From Gammaproteobacteria bacterium (ex Lamellibrachia satsuma) (GTDB taxonomy: Bacteria; Pseudomonadota; Gammaproteobacteria; Chromatiales; Chromatiaceae), in NCBI GenBank assembly GCA_019623805.1, contig CP053680.1:2644001-2708000 (forward strand): a stretch of 64,000 nt of DNA. The letters run 5' to 3'. The notes below the pieces were generated by a model. That model was not told the origin of the DNA, did not search any database, and saw only the letters and a program-made list of their open reading frames with translations. The translations under genes and the position numbers were made by a program. Positions 48,834 through 57,816 of this stretch are shown here, one piece after another; positions within the stretch are counted from its first letter, which is position 1; every line of letters starts with the position of its first letter.

Positions 48834-49598
48834 ATGAATACAGCATTTGCAGCACTAATAGGATTGCTTGCTACCTTTTCCGTTATGGCAGGTACCATCA
48901 ACTACGAAGGCTCCTCCACGGTCGGAAAATTCATATCCGATGCCGACAAGGTCTACGTGGGATCTTCGTTCAAGGTCAATGATGACAGCGAAAGCCTGGG
49001 CGGCGAGCAGTGTGCCACCTGGGATACCTGTGAACTGGGCGGAGTCGCCCGCATGGTTGATCCCAGTGCGCTTGATCAGGGCGTTTATGCGGTGATGATC
49101 GGCAAAGACGCTATTGCTGCGGTGGTCAATATTCGTAACCCGGTGACCCAACTTTCCAAAACGCAACTCAGGGATGTGTTCAGCGGGAAGATTAAGAACT
49201 GGAAAGAGTTGGGGGGGGACGATTTGATGATCAAGCCCTATATCGTCAAACCCGCTTCCGCAACCCGTCATGTATTCCAGAAAAAAGTGATGGGTGGCGC
49301 CGAGTATTCGGGGACGGCAGTGGTCTCTCCCGACAGAAAAATAGTTGCCCGGGTAATTCATGAACGGGGCGCCATTGGTCAGATCAGTCTGGCCTTTCTC
49401 AAGAGCGTCAAAAGGATTGCCATAATCGTTGTCGATGGTGAAAAGCCGGCATTGGATAATCCCAACTACCCGGTTACCCGTGAACTCAATCTGGTCACCC
49501 ACGGCGAGCCTACGGGTGAGATCAGAAAATTCATTGAATGGACCCTTTCGCCCGAGGGACAGGATGTGGTGAGACAGCGATTTGTCGGGGTGAAATGA
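48834..49598 (+). CDS. PstS-like periplasmic binding protein
   Basis: A 254-residue secreted protein with a signal peptide cut after SVMA near residue 19. A phosphate-type binding fold follows, opening TINYEGSSTVGKFISDADKV and containing LSKTQLRDVFSGKIKNWKEL, the hallmark of PstS/PBP-like_2 proteins. Two cysteines (GEQCATWDTC) could form a disulfide. There are no pst transporter genes nearby. It sits between two chemoreceptor genes and could deliver a ligand to a sensor instead of a transporter (inference). Confidence 0.85.
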   Translation: MNTAFAALIGLLATFSVMAGTINYEGSSTVGKFISDADKVYVGSSFKVNDDSESLGGEQCATWDTCELGGVARMVDPSALDQGVYAVMIGKDAIAAVVNIRNPVTQLSKTQLRDVFSGKIKNWKELGGDDLMIKPYIVKPASATRHVFQKKVMGGAEYSGTAVVSPDRKIVARVIHERGAIGQISLAFLKSVKRIAIIVVDGEKPALDNPNYPVTRELNLVTHGEPTGEIRKFIEWTLSPEGQDVVRQRFVGVK

Positions 49599-49693
49599 GA
49601 AAGCTCCGAGTTTAGCGCAAGTATGCCCAGAGTTGTTTGACAGTGGGATGATTTAGAAACTCAAGGAACGAGAAAAATTGCTTTGAGATAGCC

Positions 49694-52021
49694 ATGAAAA
49701 TCAAAACGAAAGTGATCATCGGCGCGGCACTGTTTGCTGCAATCCCGGTATTGGGTGCCAGTACGCTTATCGGGTGGCTCGCCATTTCCAGTGGCAGGGC
49801 TGCCCTTGAGGAACAGGCAACCCAGCAGATACTTGCCATCCGGGACAGTAAAAAGGCGCAGATAGAAGACTACCTTCGAATGGTTCACGCCCAGGCCCAG
49901 ACCTTCTCCAATGATCAGATGATTGTGGATGCCATGCTGGGCTTGGGTGACGCCTATCTCAATTTCCATGATGACTTTGCTGAGCAGGAGCCCGACTTTT
50001 ACCAAAATCAGCTATTGAGCTATTACAAGAACGAGTTTGTCACCGAGTTTCAGAATCGTAATGGTGGACAAAGCCCGGCTATCGATGCGTATATGAAAGG
50101 GCTGGATGAAACAGCCATTGATATCCAGTATCAGTACCTCAAGGCAAACCCCAATCCGCTGGGTGAAAAAGAGAGATGGAGTGATCCTGAGGGTGATACG
50201 CTTTACGCCCAGATCCACAGTCTTTATCACCCAAAACTACGGGACTTCCTGGAAAAATTTGGCTATTACGATATTTTCCTGGTAGAACCGGAAAACGGGA
50301 ACATCGTCTACTCTGTCTTTAAAGAGATCGACTTTGGAACCTCTCTGCTCTCCGGTCCCCATGCTGATTCCGGTTTGGGAGACGCTTTCAGGTCAGCCAT
50401 GAAGGCAGACAAAGCTGACAACGTCAGTGTCATCGATTTCAAACCCTATGGGCCGTCCTACAGTGACCAGGCTGCCTTTATCGCTTCTCCTATTTTTGAT
50501 GATGAGAACCGCATAGGGGTACTCATCTTTCAGATGCCGGTAGACAGGCTGAACGGCATCATGACCAGTGGCGGCAAGTGGCAGGAGGTCGGCCAGGGCA
50601 AAACAGGCGAGACCTACCTGGTCGGACAGGATCTGACTGCGCGCAGTATCAGTCGGTTCATGGTGGAGTCTCCAGGCAGTTACCCTGCGCTGTTGGAAGA
50701 TGTTGGAGTTACGAAGAGGATTGCCGATGCAATGAGTAACAAGGGCACCAATGTTGGGCTACAGCAGATTGATACCCCCGCAACCTCGGCTTCGAGCCGG
50801 GGTGAGAGTGGCGTAAGTATCTTTGACGGCTATAGTGGAAAATCGGTGCTCTCAGCCTATGCTCCATTGAACGTTGCCGGACTCGACTGGTCAATCATCA
50901 GCGAAATAGAGACTGATGAAGCATTTTCATCAGCTGCGGCCCTGAGTCGGAATATTATTAACTACGCTATTGCCATTCTGGCGTTTGCATTGGCTGGTTC
51001 CATCCTTGTCGGTTGGTTCTTCGCCAGCAGAGGGACAATCCCTATTCGAAGACTTAACGCAACCATCAACGATATTGAAAAGAATGCCAGTCTGGTTGAG
51101 CGCTGTGATGACACAGGCAACGATGAGATCAGTCAGATGGCAGCGTCGGTCAATTGCATGCTTTCCCGTTTCCAGAATAGCGTCAGACAGGTATCGGATG
51201 CTACCAACCAGATGAGTGGGTCGTCCCAGAAGTTGCAGGCGGTTACCAGTGAATCCCAGTCAATAAACTTTGAGCAACAGAGTCAGATTGAGCAGATAGC
51301 GACTGCCATTACCGAAATGGCGGCCACTGTCCGGGAAGTGGCATCAAATGCAGGAGCCACTGCAACGGCGGCCGGTGAGGCAGACGCAGCCTCGGACGAA
51401 GGCATAAAGATTATTGAGCAAGCGCTGAGCACCATCAATGGGGTGGCGAGCCAAGTGGACGGTGCTGCATCCGTCATCAAAAAACTGGAGGTCGACAGTC
51501 AGAGCATTGGCAATATTCTGAAGGTTATTCAGGGGATTGCGGAACAGACCAATCTGTTGGCGTTAAACGCCGCCATTGAAGCAGCAAGGGCGGGAGAGCA
51601 AGGGCGTGGATTTGCTGTCGTGGCGGATGAGGTACGCGCATTGGCGGGCCGCACCCAAAACTCGATTCACGAAATTGAAGAGACAATCGAAGATCTTCAA
51701 AAGCACTCAAGCCAGGCTGTCGAGGCGATGAAAATCAGTCAGCATGGTGTGCAGGCGACGGTGGAGCAGGCAAAAGATGCTGGAGTATCTCTCGGATCCA
51801 TTACACAATCGGTGGATACCATCACTGATATGGCAACTCAGATTGCCACCGCCACGCATCAACAGAGTGCGGTTGCTGATGAGATCAGTCGCAATGCCGA
51901 AGGAATTGCCGGAACGGCACAGAAGAGCCTGAAGAGTTCAGAGCAGGTAGCCGCCGCCAGTGATGGCCTGAATCATCTCTCTGTGCAACTGAAGGAATTG
52001 GTCGCGCAGTTTAAGATATGA
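49694..52021 (+). CDS. methyl-accepting chemotaxis protein, double-Cache-like sensor
   Basis: A 775-residue receptor. TM1 is at about 8-32 ([20 protein letters not shown]). A large periplasmic sensor of about 390 residues has two Cache-like parts ([20 protein letters not shown], then [17 protein letters not shown]). TM2 near 425-447 leads to HAMP and a cytoplasmic signalling domain with tip [20 protein letters not shown]. It has no C-terminal receptor-tethering pentapeptide, as it ends AQFKI. The intact gene starts at ATG 49694, 96 bases after the binding-protein gene. Confidence 0.93.
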   Translation: MKIKTKVIIGAALFAAIPVLGASTLIGWLAISSGRAALEEQATQQILAIRDSKKAQIEDYLRMVHAQAQTFSNDQMIVDAMLGLGDAYLNFHDDFAEQEPDFYQNQLLSYYKNEFVTEFQNRNGGQSPAIDAYMKGLDETAIDIQYQYLKANPNPLGEKERWSDPEGDTLYAQIHSLYHPKLRDFLEKFGYYDIFLVEPENGNIVYSVFKEIDFGTSLLSGPHADSGLGDAFRSAMKADKADNVSVIDFKPYGPSYSDQAAFIASPIFDDENRIGVLIFQMPVDRLNGIMTSGGKWQEVGQGKTGETYLVGQDLTARSISRFMVESPGSYPALLEDVGVTKRIADAMSNKGTNVGLQQIDTPATSASSRGESGVSIFDGYSGKSVLSAYAPLNVAGLDWSIISEIETDEAFSSAAALSRNIINYAIAILAFALAGSILVGWFFASRGTIPIRRLNATINDIEKNASLVERCDDTGNDEISQMAASVNCMLSRFQNSVRQVSDATNQMSGSSQKLQAVTSESQSINFEQQSQIEQIATAITEMAATVREVASNAGATATAAGEADAASDEGIKIIEQALSTINGVASQVDGAASVIKKLEVDSQSIGNILKVIQGIAEQTNLLALNAAIEAARAGEQGRGFAVVADEVRALAGRTQNSIHEIEETIEDLQKHSSQAVEAMKISQHGVQATVEQAKDAGVSLGSITQSVDTITDMATQIATATHQQSAVADEISRNAEGIAGTAQKSLKSSEQVAAASDGLNHLSVQLKELVAQFKI

Positions 52022-52075
52022 ATAAATCATCGGAGATCTACAGAGTGCGTCCCGTGCTCCCTGTCTATCCGAAGT

Positions 52076-54280
52076 TCATTCGGATTTTGTGATCTCTTCA
52101 GGCTTGCCGAATATATAGCCCTGCCCATAGTCGACGCCGAGTTTAATCAGCAGATCCAGCACTCCATCCGTTTCCACATATTCGGCAATGGTTTTGGTGC
52201 CGGTTGAACGTGCGACGTCACGAATGGCGGTAACGATGACGTAATCCAGCTTGTTGCCCTCAATTTCCCGGATAAATGAGCCGTCTATCTTCAGGTAGTC
52301 GACATGCAGTCTCTTTAAATATTCGAATGAAGCGGTGCCTGTGCCGAAGTCATCAAGTGCGACGGAGCACCCCATCTCTCTGAGTTGACTGAAGAAGTTG
52401 GCTGCCTGCTTGAGATCACTCAAGGCTACGGTTTCGGTGATCTCAAAGCAGATCTTCTTTGCCTCGACATTGGTGTTTTTTAGCTGTTCAAGGATATATT
52501 CAGGAAAAGCCATGTCGTTGATCGACTGTCCCGAAAGGTTGATTGCGCATATTGTTTCTGGCTGCCTGAGCATTGGGTCATTTTCAATAAGATGCAGTGC
52601 TTTGGACACGACCCAACGGTCAACATCAGGCATAAGATTGAAAGTTTCGGCATATGGCATAAAGATGCCGGGTTCGATCAGAGATCCATCCTCAGCTATC
52701 AGGCGTAACAGTATTTCAACGTGCTGCATTCTATTGTTATTTTTGAATGCAGCCTGTTTTTCATTGAGAGAAACGATGGGTTGATATAGAAGCCTGAATT
52801 GATCATCGGCAAGTGCCTGCTGGATTTTGCCCATCCATTTTACCCGAATCTGACGATCTTTGAGTACGCCGTCATCCATTGGGTCGATGCTGGTCAGGCC
52901 ACGCTCACCTTTTGACAGCCTGTTGACGTGGGCGCTAGCCAGTTCGAGCAGATGGTGTGGTGAGTCAAAATGGCTGGTGACGGGCAACAGGCAGGCCTTG
53001 GGTATTATGCTGAAGTGCTTTTTCTCCCATTCAAACCGGTAGGGTTCGGGATTGTTTAACCATGTATGCGCACTTTTCGGCAGAGCGCCTTTTTCCTTTG
53101 ATATAAACGCAAATTCGCCTGCGCCTATACGAAATATTTCACAACTTGGTGACAATATTTTATTCAAATGTAAGCCGAAACGTTTGATCAGCATATTGCG
53201 ACCGGAGACGCCATAGTGGCGACGCATCTCCTCATATTGGTCGATCTCCAGATATCCCAACTCGGGTTTGATACCTGCGTCGTCTTTCATCAGGGATTCC
53301 AACCGATCTTTCAGTGCCCTGGTATTCAGCAGGCCACTCAACGGATCATGGGTGGCGGCGTATCTAAGGCGGCTAGTCTCCAATCGTCGCTCCAAGGTGA
53401 CCACAGCGACACTGTAAGTTAATAGAGAGATGGTAATAATAAAGGTCAGGAGTGCGATGTACTCCTGCTCAGTGACAGGTATGGGCGTGCCGCCAAAGCC
53501 GAATGCATAGAAGCTGAATATACCGAAACAGGTAAGAAAAACCGCAACGCTGGAGAAAGTGACACCCAGTCGATAGGCGCTCCAGGCCAGTAGAGGAAAG
53601 AGGATGAACAGTTGATCAGAAATCCCGGCATAGAGATGAGTCTCTCCCCAGAGAAAGGTCGAAAGAATGTTCAGGCTGAAAAGGGAGAGCCAAAAGATTT
53701 TTTCGCGGCCGTTCTTTGGATAGACGACATAGTCACCATGGTAGAGCATGCTGAAATTTCGGCCGGCAAGAAAAATAACCGGGGTCAGCAGTAAAGCGCC
53801 AAAAGCTTCCCCCTGCCAGTAGAGGAAGAGAAAAATTCTGATGTCCTGATCCGGATCGACAAGTCCGGCAGGAATAACCATCGGCAGATCCAGCAGTGTA
53901 TGAATCAGAGGGGCCAGTACAACACCGAAGCCAAAGAAGGTAAGCAGTGACTTGAGTGGCGCCTTCATGAGGACATCCGGGATGAAGAGCCTCAGTCCCC
54001 AGAGGGCAAAATAGACGGAAAAGATCCAGGTTGTCGTCGTCCAGAGTGCAACCCAGAGTTCCAGGTTGTGGAGTGTTGTGTAATAGATGAACAGGCCGAC
54101 AAAGGCGCCTATCAATGCTCTGTTACCATATCTCCATGCAATTCCAAGACCAACGCCGGCCGGGAGAAAAAACATGGACTCTTCCCGGCCGGAAAAGTGG
54201 AAGGGTTGGGAGAGTGCTGTAGCCAGAAACAGTGTTACCGAGACTGATATCTGGAAGATGAGTGATTTTATGAATGGCAT
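52076..54280 (-). CDS. MASE1-GGDEF(degenerate)-EAL membrane phosphodiesterase
   Basis: A 734-residue protein. Eight or so TM segments at about 1-300 form a MASE1-type sensor (FFLPAGVGLGIAWRYGNRAL). A GGDEF domain follows in which the motif is degraded to RIGAGEF, so it is unlikely to make c-di-GMP. The EAL domain keeps the key residues with an EIL variant (VEILLRL), NLSGQS, EITETVAL, LDDFGTG, YLKIDGSF and TIAEYVE. I predict a c-di-GMP phosphodiesterase or a GTP-controlled one. It faces the chemoreceptor genes convergently. Confidence 0.9.
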   Translation of the reverse strand: MPFIKSLIFQISVSVTLFLATALSQPFHFSGREESMFFLPAGVGLGIAWRYGNRALIGAFVGLFIYYTTLHNLELWVALWTTTTWIFSVYFALWGLRLFIPDVLMKAPLKSLLTFFGFGVVLAPLIHTLLDLPMVIPAGLVDPDQDIRIFLFLYWQGEAFGALLLTPVIFLAGRNFSMLYHGDYVVYPKNGREKIFWLSLFSLNILSTFLWGETHLYAGISDQLFILFPLLAWSAYRLGVTFSSVAVFLTCFGIFSFYAFGFGGTPIPVTEQEYIALLTFIITISLLTYSVAVVTLERRLETSRLRYAATHDPLSGLLNTRALKDRLESLMKDDAGIKPELGYLEIDQYEEMRRHYGVSGRNMLIKRFGLHLNKILSPSCEIFRIGAGEFAFISKEKGALPKSAHTWLNNPEPYRFEWEKKHFSIIPKACLLPVTSHFDSPHHLLELASAHVNRLSKGERGLTSIDPMDDGVLKDRQIRVKWMGKIQQALADDQFRLLYQPIVSLNEKQAAFKNNNRMQHVEILLRLIAEDGSLIEPGIFMPYAETFNLMPDVDRWVVSKALHLIENDPMLRQPETICAINLSGQSINDMAFPEYILEQLKNTNVEAKKICFEITETVALSDLKQAANFFSQLREMGCSVALDDFGTGTASFEYLKRLHVDYLKIDGSFIREIEGNKLDYVIVTAIRDVARSTGTKTIAEYVETDGVLDLLIKLGVDYGQGYIFGKPEEITKSE

Positions 54281-54456
54281 GACCAGCCGATTATAGAGCG
54301 AATCGGTATGGGGTGCCTGCTCTCTTGTGAAAATCTATCCACAGGGAGGAGTAATGACATTATTGTGGAGAGCGCTTGAGATTGGTTATGGTCAGTTGAG
54401 TGTCCCAGTGTTCTCTGGGAAATATGTATTGGGTGTCAGTTCTGAACGGTTACATA

Positions 54457-55152
54457 TTAATCAAGCGGCGCTGCCAGGCGAATAATAATCAGGTAGGCGG
54501 TCTCCTTTGCGATGAACTGAAGATCACTTCCTTTTAACAGACACCCCTCTTCTACGGGCTGCCCGTTGGCAGAGCCTGTTCCGGTTGCAATATAGACCAT
54601 GTAGTTATGTTTTATCTGATGATCCTGCCCAGGATTCAATCTTGCCGTCTCGACAATCGTCCCGCTCGTGAAATGTGTATTCGGTCCTAATCCGCCGTAA
54701 ATGCGTGATATGTTTCCCGCTTCAGTAGTAGAGACTCTGTAATCTGCCGCCTCGCCAGCTTTTTCCGGTAGTACAAAAAGCTGGATCATTCTGTTTTGCT
54801 GCCCATCTGGATTAATCTCGTTGTGGGTAAATCCCTCTCCTCCAGCTCTTTGAACCTGGACATCAAAAGCTGATAGCGATTGACCCTGTCCCAGAGATCC
54901 TTCATGACTGATCTTTCCCTCAATCATGAAAGACAATACATCTACCTCGCGATGAGGATGCAGTCCGGTTTCACCGTGGGGCTGGAATCGGGCATCGGCA
55001 AGATAGACAAAATTTCCCAATCCAGAAAAAGCCTTGCTGCCTGTCAGTTCGCCGAAGGCCTTGGGATCAATCACCAACTGATACTCTTTCAGCCCGGCAA
55101 AACCGCCGAGTGGCAGATGATTTCGATGAAGTATTTTCATTTTGTTACTCAT
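54457..55152 (-). CDS. pirin-family protein
   Basis: A 231-residue bicupin of the pirin family. The N-terminal cupin carries the metal motif GLHPHREVDVLSFMIEGKISH (His, His, His) and ends with VQRAGGEGFTHNE. The C-terminal cupin is less conserved. Bacterial pirins can have quercetinase activity or act in redox signalling. It is transcribed away from a HxlR-type regulator across a 124-base gap with a palindrome, so that regulator probably controls it. Confidence 0.9.
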   Translation of the reverse strand: MSNKMKILHRNHLPLGGFAGLKEYQLVIDPKAFGELTGSKAFSGLGNFVYLADARFQPHGETGLHPHREVDVLSFMIEGKISHEGSLGQGQSLSAFDVQVQRAGGEGFTHNEINPDGQQNRMIQLFVLPEKAGEAADYRVSTTEAGNISRIYGGLGPNTHFTSGTIVETARLNPGQDHQIKHNYMVYIATGTGSANGQPVEEGCLLKGSDLQFIAKETAYLIIIRLAAPLD

Positions 55153-55239
55153 TCGTTGGGTGCGGTTTTAGAAAGTTATCTCTATGTACTGAGAGTAGTG
55201 CTATAGTCGTAATAATATAAGAACGCACATTTTTAATAC

Positions 55240-55261
55240 ATAGTATCGTTTTGTATACTAT
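55240..55261. promoter_or_regulatory. candidate HxlR operator, perfect palindrome
   Basis: ATAGTAT-CGTTTTGT-ATACTAT: seven-base arms, perfectly inverted, eight-base spacer. It lies 16 bases before the HxlR gene start and in the divergent promoter of the pirin gene, the usual place and form for an autoregulatory HxlR operator. Confidence 0.6.
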
Positions 55262-55276
55262 TGGGTCTGAAAAGGT

Positions 55277-55612
55277 ATGACAGAAAAAGCGAAACAGCTG
55301 GAGAATCGCTACAATTGCCCGGTTGAAGCGACGATTGACGTAATTGGTGGAAAATGGAAGATTATTATCATTCACCATCTTCTAAGTGGGACCAAGCGTT
55401 TTGGTGAGCTGCGGCGTTTGATTCCCCAGGTCACTCAGAGAATGCTGACTTCTCAGTTGCGGGAACTCGAAAAGGATGGTGTCGTGCACAGGGAGGTCTA
55501 TCCCCAGGTTCCTCCCAAAGTAGAGTATTCACTTACTGAGCTGGGAGGAACCCTGGAGCCTGTTTTGTGGGTCATGCACGATTGGGGAAAAGGCTTCATG
55601 GACCAAAGCTGA
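55277..55612 (+). CDS. HxlR-family transcriptional regulator
   Basis: A 111-residue winged-helix protein: [20 protein letters not shown], then [20 protein letters not shown], the signature of the family. The conserved N-terminal Cys (YNCPVE, residue 14) is the redox-sensing cysteine of YodB-type members, which respond to quinones and electrophiles. The operon continues with a VOC protein, and pirin is divergent, so a quinone/electrophile response is plausible (inference). Confidence 0.92.
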   Translation: MTEKAKQLENRYNCPVEATIDVIGGKWKIIIIHHLLSGTKRFGELRRLIPQVTQRMLTSQLRELEKDGVVHREVYPQVPPKVEYSLTELGGTLEPVLWVMHDWGKGFMDQS

Positions 55613-55669
55613 TCCCCGAAAAAATGGGGGCTTTTTGATAAACCGGACTCAATATTCAGGAAAGACAAC

Positions 55670-56062
55670 ATGACAGATGCTAAACAGATTTCGCCCACGA
55701 TATGTGTAGATGATCCGACCGCCTGTCGCGATTTCTATGTGCAGTACTTCAATGCAAAAGTGGTCTTTGACGCGGGATGGTATATCAATGTCAGAATCGG
55801 AAAGGGTGAACTGTGCTTCATGAAACCGCAGAGCCCGGAGCAGCCGCTGTTTACCGGAGAGGGTCTCATGTATAACCTTGAAGTTGAGGATGTGGATAGC
55901 GAACATCAACGTTTATCGGGACTTGGCCTCGTCTCGGTTATGCCACTTGAAGATCATCCCTGGGGAGACAGAGGATTCAGCATTGTTGATCCCAATGGCA
56001 TTGCACTATACATCTACACTCCCAGGGAGCCATCGCCTGAGTTCAAGCAGTATTACAAGTAG
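55670..56062 (+). CDS. glyoxalase/VOC-superfamily protein
   Basis: A 130-residue protein with two beta-alpha-beta-beta-beta modules typical of VOC proteins: SPTICVDDPTACRDFYVQYF opens the first, and GDRGFSIVDPNGIALYIY ends the second. It belongs to the large glyoxalase/fosfomycin/dioxygenase group and its substrate cannot be read from sequence. It lies 57 bases downstream of the HxlR gene. Confidence 0.85.
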   Translation: MTDAKQISPTICVDDPTACRDFYVQYFNAKVVFDAGWYINVRIGKGELCFMKPQSPEQPLFTGEGLMYNLEVEDVDSEHQRLSGLGLVSVMPLEDHPWGDRGFSIVDPNGIALYIYTPREPSPEFKQYYK

Positions 56063-56082
56063 GCTGAACCTTTCTACAAATA

Positions 56083-56158
56083 ACATGAAGAGCACTAAGG
56101 TAATAGATTGTTTAACAATAATACTTCTTAGTGTGCTTCGTGCTCTTCGTGGTGAAAA
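56083..56158. repeat. dispersed ACGAAGAGC inverted repeat, first copy
   Basis: CATGAAGAGCACTAAGGTAA and, about 30 bases on, TGCTTCGTGCTCTTCGTGGT followed by GAAAA, form an imperfect inverted repeat just past the chrA stop. A matching copy lies on the other side of chrA at 57.7 kb. Confidence 0.7.
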
Positions 56159-56182
56159 ATAGTGTATTCGGACGGGCATTAA

Positions 56183-57532
56183 CTACAGCACCAAAGAGTA
56201 ACCCAATCCCAATACAGCGCATGCGCCAATAACCTGAACAATACCCGCCTTGTACTTAAACAGCGCCACGAACGCAGCTGCACCTATCAAGGCTGAAAGC
56301 CATTCAAATGTCGCCTCAAAACCTTGAGGCCAAAGCACATGGTAGGCAAAAAAAGCAGCAAGATTGAGCACGACACCCACCACGGCAGCGGTAATGCCGG
56401 TCAGGGGAGCGGTGAATTTAACGTCATCTCTGGTCGCCTCTACCGCAGGCCCACCAAGCAGGATGAAAAGAAAGGAGGGTAGAAAAGTGAAGAGCGTGGC
56501 AATGCCTGCACCGGCAGCACCGGCCAAAGGAAGCATCTCAGGCCCAAAAATCTCTTTGGTCCAGCCGCCGACAAAACCAACAAATGCAACAACCATGATG
56601 AGTGGGCCAGGGGTGGTTTCGCCCAGCGCGAGGCCGTCGATCATTTGAGTCCCGCTTAACCATGCATATTGCTCGACACCACCTTGATAGACATAGGGCA
56701 AGACTGCATAGGCACCGCCAAAGGTGACCAGTGCGGCTTTGGTAAAGAACCAGCCCATTTGCGTGAGTGTTCCCTCCCAGCCATATGTCGTGACCAGCAT
56801 GGCCATTGCTGCTCCCCCAATGAAAACCCCGACCAGGGAGAATGTGATGAACCGGCTCCACTTGAATCGTGCATGCTTTGGAGCAGGGGTGTCATCATCA
56901 ATAAGCGCGGGGCCGTAGGAATCCCTGGATTCTCCATGATGTCCGCCCGCTTTGAATTTGTCCGGTGCGAAATGTGAACCGACATAACCGATGATACCCG
57001 CCATCAGGACGATATAGGGGAAAGGCACATCAAAGGCAAAAATTGCGATGAACGCCAGTATTGCCATGGCGCGCAGCACATTGTTCTTCAATGCCCTGGA
57101 ACCGATGCGGTAGGCTGCAAAAACCACGATTGCTGTTACAGCGGGTTTAATGCCATACAAAATACCCTCCACTGCAGGCACATCACCGTAAGCCAGGTAG
57201 ATCCATGTCAGACCAATGAGGATGAATAGAGACGGCAGAACAAATAACACACCGGCAGCAATGCCTCCCCATACACCATGCATCAACCAGCCGATATAGG
57301 TTGCCAGTTGTTGTGCCTCAGGGCCAGGCAGCACCATGGTGTAATTCAGCGCATGTAAAAATCGATGTTCTGAAAGCCATCTGCGCTTCTCAACCAGCTC
57401 CTGATGCATCATGCTGATTTGACCTGCCGGACCGCCAAAGCTGATAAAGCCCAGCTTGAGCCAATAGATCAAGGCCTCAATAAATGACACGGGTTGCGGA
57501 TTTTCTGTGACTTCGGGTGGAGTTGGTGGCAC
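56183..57532 (-). CDS. chrA: chromate efflux transporter ChrA
   Basis: A 449-residue long-chain CHR protein with two homologous halves, about 11-12 TM helices in total. The N-terminal half opens ALIYWLKLGFISFGGPAGQI and the C-terminal half has FFTKAALVTFGGAYAVLPYV. GPEAQQLATYIGWLMHG and LGETTPGPLIMVVAFVGF are family signatures. It exports chromate in exchange for protons. Repeats flank it on both sides. No chrB regulator is adjacent. Confidence 0.94.
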   Translation of the reverse strand: MPPTPPEVTENPQPVSFIEALIYWLKLGFISFGGPAGQISMMHQELVEKRRWLSEHRFLHALNYTMVLPGPEAQQLATYIGWLMHGVWGGIAAGVLFVLPSLFILIGLTWIYLAYGDVPAVEGILYGIKPAVTAIVVFAAYRIGSRALKNNVLRAMAILAFIAIFAFDVPFPYIVLMAGIIGYVGSHFAPDKFKAGGHHGESRDSYGPALIDDDTPAPKHARFKWSRFITFSLVGVFIGGAAMAMLVTTYGWEGTLTQMGWFFTKAALVTFGGAYAVLPYVYQGGVEQYAWLSGTQMIDGLALGETTPGPLIMVVAFVGFVGGWTKEIFGPEMLPLAGAAGAGIATLFTFLPSFLFILLGGPAVEATRDDVKFTAPLTGITAAVVGVVLNLAAFFAYHVLWPQGFEATFEWLSALIGAAAFVALFKYKAGIVQVIGACAVLGLGYSLVL

Positions 57533-57568
57533 TTGTAGAATACTCTTGCGTTGGGCCTGGAGATGACC

Positions 57569-57602
57569 TGTAGGATGCTGGCAAGCTTACCAGCATCCTA
57601 CA
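57569..57602. repeat. hairpin-forming inverted repeat upstream of chrA
   Basis: TGTAGGATGCTGG, eight-base spacer, CCAGCATCCTACA: perfect 13-bp arms. It lies 36 bases upstream of the chrA start on the opposite side, so it may be a terminator, a REP unit or an operator. Confidence 0.6.
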
Positions 57603-57662
57603 ATTCCGATAGACCTACATAGATTGTGCTAAATCGTGTCCATCCGGAAACCCACATCTAAT

Positions 57663-57736
57663 CACAAAGGACACGAAGAGCGCGAAGGTAAAAGATTGAT
57701 TAATCGTAATTTTCTTCGTGTTCTTCGTGGTGAAAA
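57663..57736. repeat. dispersed ACGAAGAGC inverted repeat, second copy
   Basis: CACAAAGGACACGAAGAGCG ... TTCTTCGTGTTCTTCGTGGT followed by GAAAA mirrors the copy at 56.1 kb across chrA. Its arms are largely complementary. The shared 3' arm TTCGTGGTGAAAA is identical in both copies. Confidence 0.75.
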
Positions 57737-57816
57737 CAGTGTTTCTGGAGGGGTACTAAAATAGTGTCCGTCTTTTTTTGAGCGCACAGGCGTTCCAGAA
57801 ACCTGTCCCGTTTAAT

